Source: Acidimicrobiaceae bacterium
GTDB lineage: Bacteria; Actinomycetota; Acidimicrobiia; Acidimicrobiales; Palsa-688
NCBI GenBank assembly: GCA_030838025.1
Contig: JAUTXM010000088.1
Coordinates: forward strand, 1 to 5,070
Direction of reading: 5' to 3'
Length of the DNA: 5,070 nt
The translations under genes and the position numbers were made by a program. The notes beneath the pieces are model-generated. The model made no database searches. It worked only from the letters and a program-made list of their open reading frames with translations, and was not told where the DNA came from. Below, piece by piece: positions 1-3,793 of the stretch; position 1 is the stretch's first letter; every line of letters begins with the position of its first letter.

Positions 1-217
1 CCGCGACGACGCGCAAACCGGAGGCGCCCATGGACTCCAGCTCCGCCAGGTCAACGACGACGGATCGGTGTCCCCGGTCGATCACGGCGTCGATGACGGC
101 ACCCAGTTCCCGAGCCGTGACCAGCCCCAGTACCCCGGCGACGCGTACCACCACCCGCGGCCCGTCGAAGTAGACAGAAATGACGAACGCCTCGAATGGA
201 TCGCGCACGGTCGTCAC
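1..217 (-). CDS. STAS-domain protein, anti-sigma-factor-antagonist type (partial)
   Basis: The first 72 codons are visible; the gene runs off the left edge. Reading from GTG at 217, residues 17-72 look like a STAS domain: a beta-strand pair (VRVAGVLGLVTA), a helix (ARELGAVIDAVIDRG), the strand RSVVVDLAEL and the signature SMGASGLRVVA. In SpoIIAA/RsbV-type proteins the conserved Ser before Gly-Leu is the site phosphorylated by an anti-sigma kinase; here it is Ser66. The usual Asp two residues earlier is Gly64, which is atypical. Family members switch partner proteins (anti-sigma kinases) in the cytoplasm and so release sigma factors. GTG 217 is the only plausible start before the in-frame stop at 269-271 apart from a GTG three codons in. 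It overlaps the stop of the small upstream ORF as GTGA, so translational coupling is possible. A stand-alone STAS sensor or a longer multidomain protein cannot be distinguished. Confidence 0.82.
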   Translation of the reverse strand, partial: MTTVRDPFEAFVISVYFDGPRVVVRVAGVLGLVTARELGAVIDAVIDRGHRSVVVDLAELESMGASGLRVVA

Positions 218-348
218 GTTGCGGTCACCCGCTCGCTGCCAGGAGGATTGGGGCCAGCAGCACTTGGGTCAGCAGCAGCATTGGGGCCGGCAGCAACGGC
301 GCTGCCGACTTTGTCCTCTCGGCGAAGCTTCTCGGGCTGGCGCGACAT
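214..348 (-). CDS. Possible small ORF, 44 aa, upstream of and overlapping the STAS gene
   Basis: ATG at 348-346 is preceded by GGAGAG (357-352), with five bases between the GGAG core and the ATG. The stop TGA (216-214) overlaps the STAS start codon as GTGA. The product starts with a charged segment (MSRQPEKLRREDK) and continues into an Ala/Pro/Gly/Asn-rich part with the pentapeptide-like units GPNAA, DPSAA and GPNPP. No family is recognised. It has no membrane segment or signal peptide. Third-position GC is visibly lower than in the neighbouring genes, which weakens the coding case; the good ribosome site and stop/start overlap favour it. It may be a small regulator, a leader peptide that couples translation into the STAS gene, or non-coding. 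Confidence 0.4.
   Translation of the reverse strand: MSRQPEKLRREDKVGSAVAAGPNAAADPSAAGPNPPGSERVTAT
241..288. repeat. Three imperfect 15-base repeats
   Basis: Plus-strand copies are AGGAGGATTGGGGCC (241-255), AGCAGCACTTGGGTC (256-270) and AGCAGCATTGGGGCC (274-288), with one extra AGC triplet between the second and third. All lengths are multiples of three, so the minus-strand 44-aa ORF reads them as GPNPP, DPSAA and GPNAA. The copies probably arose by local slippage. Confidence 0.6.
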
Positions 349-351
349 TGG

Positions 352-357
352 CTCTCC
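352..357 (-). promoter_or_regulatory. Shine-Dalgarno for the 44-aa ORF
   Basis: On the minus strand GGAGAG lies just upstream of ATG 348-346. It is the clearest ribosome-binding site on the minus strand of this window and is what selects this ATG over a longer reading starting at GTG 525, which has no such site. Confidence 0.45.
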
Positions 358-446
358 GGACGGGTGGTCGATGCTTCGACACGTCACCGGGGTCCGGGGT
401 GAGTTCGGGACCCTGCGGGGTACCTGGTTCGAGCGTAACAGTGTGC

Positions 447-464
447 GCTGGCTACGGGGCCAGC
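447..464 (-). other. Short hairpin downstream of the DUF4118 gene
   Basis: Perfect 6-base arms (447-452 and 459-464) with a 6-base loop lie 27 bases past the stop codon of the DUF4118 gene. There is no following T-run, so an intrinsic terminator is not demonstrated; it could be a weak 3' end or processing structure in the 142-base gap (349-490). No clear promoter was seen in that gap. Confidence 0.25.
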
Positions 465-490
465 AGCCCACGGCGACCAGCCGAGCTGGC

Positions 491-1261
491 CTACGTCGAT
501 TTGGTCTGAGCGGCCAGGGCCGCACCTGCCTGGTCGGCCAAGGCGACGGCCGCCAGGAGTTGATCCTCTGTCGCCCGGGTGCCTGGTGCCGCGAGCAGCA
601 CGTAGCGACCGAGCGGACGCCCCTGGTGCTCGATCATGAGGCTGATGTCCTGGCTTGGAAGTCCCCACCGCGCCAGATCCCATTGGATGGCGCCCCAGGT
701 CACGGCGCCATGGCGTTCGATGAACGGGCCAGGCCGCTCGGCGAATGCCTGGTCATACCGGCAGGACACGAGGCCGAAGTGGGCCGTGAGTTCGTCGGCC
801 ACCACCTGTGCGACGTCGTCGGCGGGATCGCCCGCGGCGACCATTTCGGCCACCATGTGGATCCGCCCGAGGGCGTGACTGCTCTGTCCGGCCAGGTGGC
901 GGTGGCGCCGGTTGGCCGCCGCCAGCTGACCGACGACGAGGCCGACGACCAGGAGCAGGGCCGTGACCTCGAGGTCCTGGCCGCGGTTGAACGTGACCGA
1001 TCCGTAGGGTGGGGTGTGCACGACGTCGAATCCGACGCTGGCCGAGATGGCCGCTAGCGCGGCGGTCGCACGGGTGCCGGCGCTGGCGACCAGGGTGACG
1101 ATGGCGGCCAGGACCAAGGCGATGGTGGCGTTGGGGATCCGGCCGCGAAGCGGTATCAGGCAGACCGCGACGCCGAGCGGTAGGACGATCGGGGCCGCGA
1201 CCGCGATGAGCCTGCGCTCCCCGTGCCGAATGCCCGGCTGCCCGAAAAGCGCTCGGCTCAT
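491..1261 (-). CDS. KdpD-like DUF4118 membrane sensor with GAF-like domain, no histidine kinase
   Basis: This 256-residue protein has about four hydrophobic helices (residues 18-38, 46-62, 64-80 and 98-114). The layout and the motif FDVVHTPPYGSVTF between helices 3 and 4 match the DUF4118 transmembrane domain of KdpD, including the helix-4 run LLLVVGLVVGQL. A basic linker (NRRHRHL, 118-123) follows. Residues about 145-250 resemble the GAF-like domain found after DUF4118 in actinobacteria (WGAIQWDLARWGLP, GRPLGRYVLLAAPGT, LAAVALADQAGAALAAQ). The protein ends there: the His-box dimerisation helix and ATPase domain of a histidine kinase, and the KdpD N-terminal domain, are absent. The start overlaps the stop of the response regulator as ATGA with no Shine-Dalgarno of its own, so it is probably translationally coupled. 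I infer a membrane sensor or modulator working with that regulator; the signal sensed is unknown. Confidence 0.88.
   Translation of the reverse strand: MSRALFGQPGIRHGERRLIAVAAPIVLPLGVAVCLIPLRGRIPNATIALVLAAIVTLVASAGTRATAALAAISASVGFDVVHTPPYGSVTFNRGQDLEVTALLLVVGLVVGQLAAANRRHRHLAGQSSHALGRIHMVAEMVAAGDPADDVAQVVADELTAHFGLVSCRYDQAFAERPGPFIERHGAVTWGAIQWDLARWGLPSQDISLMIEHQGRPLGRYVLLAAPGTRATEDQLLAAVALADQAGAALAAQTKST
1258..1261 (-). promoter_or_regulatory. ATGA stop/start overlap
   Basis: The stop of the response regulator (TGA, 1260-1258) and the start of the DUF4118 gene (ATG, 1261-1259) share bases. Upstream of this ATG the minus strand is pyrimidine-rich with no Shine-Dalgarno, so initiation by re-starting ribosomes is the likely mechanism. 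Confidence 0.8.
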
Positions 1262-1980
1262 GGCGAGGAGTCGACGCCAGGAGAACCAGGTGGCGACTCG
1301 GCCTCATCGACTTGGAGGCGGTAGCCCCGGCCTGGTTCGGTGTGGAAATAGCGGGGCCGAGCGGGGCTAGGTTCCAGCTTCTGGCGGATCTGGGCCATGA
1401 AGACCCGCAGGTAGTGCGCCGCGTTCTCGTAGCCCGGTCCCCAGATCTCGGCCAGGAGCTGCTGCTGGGTGACCAGCTGGCCCTGATGGCGGGCCAGGAC
1501 CTCGACGAGGTGCCACTGGGTGGGGCTGAGGCGGACCTCACCTTGCTGGTTGACCACCCGCTGCGCCGCCAGGTCGATGGTGAAGTGCTCGGTGGTGACC
1601 ATCGTCGGGCCCCCGCCGGTGTCGCTGCGGCGCAGGGCGGCCCGGATGCGCGCCAGCAGCTCGCCCATGCCGAACGGTTTGGTGACGTAGTCGTCGGCGC
1701 CCGAGTCGAGTGCCGCCACCTTGACGGCTTCGGCGCCCCGGGCGGACAGGACGATGATGGGGACGTTGCTCCACGTTCGCAGCCCCTGGGCCACCCGCAC
1801 ACCGTCGATCCCGGGCAGGCCGAGATCGAGGATGACGACGTCGGGGTGCTGCCGGCGGACCATGTCGAGCGCCTCTTCGCCGCTGGCCGCGACATCCACG
1901 TCGTAACCCCGTGCCCGCAGGCCGATATCGAGGGTCCGTCGCATCGGCAGCTCGTCCTCGACCACCAGAATCCGGCTCAC
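1258..1980 (-). CDS. KdpE-like OmpR/PhoB-family response regulator
   Basis: This is a 240-residue two-component transcription regulator. The receiver domain (about 1-118) has the acidic pocket Glu8/Asp9, phospho-acceptor Asp52 (VVILDLGLPG), Ser79 and Lys101 (TKPF), so all key residues are present. The C-terminal winged helix (about 127-223) has LSPTQWHLVEVLARHQGQLV and continues through HYLRVFMAQIRQKLE to ARPRYFHTEPGRGYRL, a pattern typical of KdpE. A Pro/Ser-rich tail of about 17 residues follows. KdpE normally activates the kdp potassium-pump operon with KdpD as its kinase; no kdpFABC and no kinase are in the window, so the target is unknown. The start is GTG 1980; an in-frame stop at 2065-2067 with no start codon between makes it the only choice, although it has no evident Shine-Dalgarno. 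The next gene overlaps as ATGA, indicating an operon. Confidence 0.93.
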   Translation of the reverse strand: MSRILVVEDELPMRRTLDIGLRARGYDVDVAASGEEALDMVRRQHPDVVILDLGLPGIDGVRVAQGLRTWSNVPIIVLSARGAEAVKVAALDSGADDYVTKPFGMGELLARIRAALRRSDTGGGPTMVTTEHFTIDLAAQRVVNQQGEVRLSPTQWHLVEVLARHQGQLVTQQQLLAEIWGPGYENAAHYLRVFMAQIRQKLEPSPARPRYFHTEPGRGYRLQVDEAESPPGSPGVDSSP

Positions 1981-2043
1981 GGTGAGGGCGGCGGGTGCCG
2001 GGTCAAGGCCGGTCGACGGGGCGGCGCGCCGGCCACTGATTCG

Positions 2044-2080
2044 ACCCTCGCGGAACCTCGTTCGTCATGGTCGCGAGGGT
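2044..2080. promoter_or_regulatory. Inverted repeat, 9-base arms, upstream of the response regulator
   Basis: ACCCTCGCG (2044-2052) and CGCGAGGGT (2072-2080) are perfect inverted copies with a 19-base spacer. The element ends 63 bases before the regulator's GTG. The arm centres are 28 bases apart, which on DNA would be between two and three helical turns. It could be an operator or an RNA hairpin in the leader. Confidence 0.4.
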
Positions 2081-2128
2081 ATCCCCGCTACTCCTTCGTC
2101 GGGCAGGGCGGCGGCGGTGCCGACGCGG

Positions 2129-2173
2129 TCCGTGCCGCGGCTGGTGACGGGGCGGGATTGCGGCCGGCACGGA
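2129..2173. repeat. Inverted repeat, 9-base arms, mid-intergenic
   Basis: TCCGTGCCG (2129-2137) and CGGCACGGA (2165-2173) are perfect inverted copies around a 27-base spacer. The half-site resembles the arms of the tighter palindrome at 2346-2366 (GTGCC/GGCAC core), which would fit a shared binding protein; GC-rich DNA also produces such matches by chance. Confidence 0.3.
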
Positions 2174-2345
2174 TTGTCGCAGCACAGCCAGTGGGGCCGA
2201 CCGCCTTTGGGTGACTACGGGGAAATGGTTCCTTCGGGCCATTGCCGGTCGGGCGATGACAGAGGACACTGTCGATAGACCGTTGACATCATCCGGCCGG
2301 CGGCGCGGGGTTTGTTGGCCTCGCGCGCAAGGTCGACATCGACGA

Positions 2346-2366
2346 TCGGTGCCACCTCGGCACCGA
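2346..2366. promoter_or_regulatory. Palindrome TCGGTGCC-N5-GGCACCGA upstream of the Vgb-like gene
   Basis: Perfect 8-base arms (2346-2353 and 2359-2366) surround ACCTC. It ends 22 bases before the TTG start. Its size and dyad symmetry fit a dimeric repressor operator; as RNA it would be a stable hairpin in the 5' leader. No T-run follows, so it does not look like a terminator. Confidence 0.45.
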
Positions 2367-2388
2367 CGCCCGAACTCGTTGGGCTGAC

Positions 2389-3786
2389 TTGGCGGATGGA
2401 ACGGCGGTAGCGGCGGTGGCGATCATTTCCAATACGGAGGACGCGGACTCGGGCGACGCCGAGGCGTACCTCGACCCTCGCCGAGGCCGGGGTCGGGGCC
2501 GGGGCTATGGCCGGGGCCGTGGCCGTGGCTATGCGGCATTGGCCCTTGCTGTTGTTGCAGCCGTGGCCCTTCTGATCGCCGTGCTCGGGCAACGCTCCGC
2601 ACCCGTGGCAGCGGTCGGGGCGCGCCCGTCGGGACAGGCCCGGGGTGCCGACACCGCCGCCTCGCGCCTCGTTGCCGAACAACAAGCCCGGCGGTTGGCA
2701 CCCTCCACCAGCGCCGCGGTGCCGATCCTGACGCCGCCAAAGAACACCACGACGGCCGAGGCGGGAACGGCCACTACTCGGCCGTCAGCGGCGCCCTCCA
2801 CGCCGCGGGCCGGGTCGGCGGCGAAGGGCGGCTCGTCGGTGTCGGGCCCGGTGCCGGAGCCTTTCCCGCCCCCGATCAGCCTCCCACCTGTCAGTGTCCC
2901 GCCCCCGAGCGCCCGGGTGACGCTGTTCCCTGTTGCCGCCGCCGAAAGCCAACCGTTCGGTATCGTTTCGGGCCCCGACGGGAACTTGTGGTTCACCGAG
3001 GGAAACCGTGACGTCGTGGGACGAATCACGCCTGAGGGAGTGATCACCGAGTACCACACGCCGACGGCCCTCAGCCAGCCGGGCGCGCTCACCGTCGGCC
3101 CCGACGGCAATATCTGGTTTACCGAGATGTCAGGGAACAACATCGGACGTATCACCACCGCGGGTGCATTCACTGAATTTCCCATCCCGACTCCATATAG
3201 CAATCCCAGAGATATCGCGGTCGGCCCCGACGGTGCTCTCTGGTTCACGGAGACCAACGTCGGCAAGGTGTCGCGGGTGACCGTCAATGGTCACATGACC
3301 GAGTACAGCGCGGGAACCGCCACGCCCGTCCAGATCGTCGCAGGTGCGGACGGCGACCTGTGGTTCACCGACGGGACCTCGTCGCTCGGGCGCATCAGCC
3401 CGAACGGCACCTTGAGCCCGGTGGCAGTGGCGCATCTCGGCATGGTGTTGGAACTCACCGTGGACCACGCGGGGAACCTTTGGTATGCGGGAATCGGCCA
3501 GTCGAGTCCGTACAGCGCGGTCATCGGGCGCCGCGACCCCGCGGGCCATGTCACAGAGTTCGTTGTTCCCCCACATGTCGACTTCGGCGGGATCACAGAA
3601 GGGCCAGACGGTGCCATGTGGTTCACCGAGTCCAACATGAACACGGTCGGTCGCCTGGCCGCCGACGGGACAATTACCACCGACTCGGTGCCCTCACCGG
3701 TGTCGGTCGCGGCTGGACCCGATGGGAACATGTGGATTACGAGCGGCACAAATGGCAATGCCGTGGCGCGCCTTCGGATCCGCTGA
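2389..3786 (+). CDS. Membrane-tethered Vgb-like seven-bladed beta-propeller protein
   Basis: This 465-residue protein (numbered from TTG 2389) has, in order: an acidic N-terminus; an Arg-Gly tract (31-48); one hydrophobic helix (49-67), probably an uncleaved anchor; a Pro/Ser/Thr/Ala-rich stalk (about 104-175); and a propeller (about 177-465). The propeller has seven repeats of about 40 residues of the type GPDGNLWFTE...IGRIT..G.ITEF, found in virginiamycin B lyase (Vgb/streptogramin lyase) and related proteins. WFTE or its variants occur near residues 201, 243, 285, 325, 365, 411 and 449. As I recall Vgb, catalysis needs His in PHAI and EPHGI motifs of the last two blades. Here those places read VDFGGI and SPVSVA, so lyase activity is unlikely and a binding or scaffold role is inferred. 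It contains no cysteine. TTG 2389 lacks a Shine-Dalgarno; in-frame GTG 2416 is an alternative. A stop at 2284-2286 bounds the frame. The next gene begins 7 bases after the stop, indicating an operon. Confidence 0.88.
   Translation: MADGTAVAAVAIISNTEDADSGDAEAYLDPRRGRGRGRGYGRGRGRGYAALALAVVAAVALLIAVLGQRSAPVAAVGARPSGQARGADTAASRLVAEQQARRLAPSTSAAVPILTPPKNTTTAEAGTATTRPSAAPSTPRAGSAAKGGSSVSGPVPEPFPPPISLPPVSVPPPSARVTLFPVAAAESQPFGIVSGPDGNLWFTEGNRDVVGRITPEGVITEYHTPTALSQPGALTVGPDGNIWFTEMSGNNIGRITTAGAFTEFPIPTPYSNPRDIAVGPDGALWFTETNVGKVSRVTVNGHMTEYSAGTATPVQIVAGADGDLWFTDGTSSLGRISPNGTLSPVAVAHLGMVLELTVDHAGNLWYAGIGQSSPYSAVIGRRDPAGHVTEFVVPPHVDFGGITEGPDGAMWFTESNMNTVGRLAADGTITTDSVPSPVSVAAGPDGNMWITSGTNGNAVARLRIR
2479..2532 (+). 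repeat. Arg-Gly-Tyr repeat tract
   Basis: Imperfect GGCCGG/GGCCGT hexamer repeats encode residues 31-48 of the Vgb-like protein: RRGRGRGRGYGRGRGRGY. The tract lies directly before the transmembrane helix on the presumed cytoplasmic side, giving a strong positive charge that fixes an N-in topology. Confidence 0.8.
2917..3783 (+). repeat. Seven propeller-blade repeats in the Vgb-like protein
   Basis: The blades start at about residues 187, 228, 270, 311, 350, 397 and 437. Blades 1-3 are the most regular. Blade 5 (residues about 350-396) is longer, with the insertion GQSSPYSAV, and has WYAG in place of WFTE. The strand at residues 177-184 (RVTLFPVA) could close the ring with the last blade. Confidence 0.75.
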
Positions 3787-3793
3787 AACGCAA

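Larger units (their letters stand above)
1981..2388. other. Divergent intergenic region
   Basis: These 408 bases separate the minus-strand regulator operon from the plus-strand propeller operon. Open frames here are extensions of antisense frames or short, and none has a recognisable product. The region holds three inverted repeats (listed separately). A perfect TTGACA at 2283-2288 has no plausible -10 element 16-19 bases downstream. Promoters for both operons presumably lie here but cannot be placed with confidence. Confidence 0.7.

Noticed and set aside
447..464. Intrinsic terminator after the DUF4118 gene
   Set aside because: The stem is only 6 bases and no T-run follows; kept only as a weak hairpin.
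214..525. Longer, 103-residue version of the small ORF starting at GTG 525
   Set aside because: It would overlap the end of the DUF4118 gene and has no Shine-Dalgarno, whereas the internal ATG 348 does.
68..1057. Long plus-strand open frame (329 codons)
   Set aside because: It lies antisense to the DUF4118 gene and the STAS start, and its product has no recognisable domain; it is a by-product of high GC.
753..1895. Minus-strand open frame of 380 codons
   Set aside because: Overlaps the response regulator and DUF4118 genes in another frame; its composition (Ser/Arg/Pro-rich) is typical of a frame shadow.
1258..1980. Part of a kdp potassium-transport locus
   Set aside because: The regulator resembles KdpE, but no kdpFABC genes and no full KdpD are present in the window.
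1312..2214. Plus-strand open frame of 300 codons
   Set aside because: Antisense to the clear response regulator, with no domain pattern of its own.
2283..2288. Perfect TTGACA as a -35 box for the plus-strand operon
   Set aside because: At 16-19 bases downstream the sequence is G-rich with no TANNNT-like -10, so the match is probably chance.
2389..3786. Streptogramin/virginiamycin resistance gene (vgb)
   Set aside because: The propeller family matches, but the protein is membrane-tethered and the expected catalytic histidine motifs are absent.
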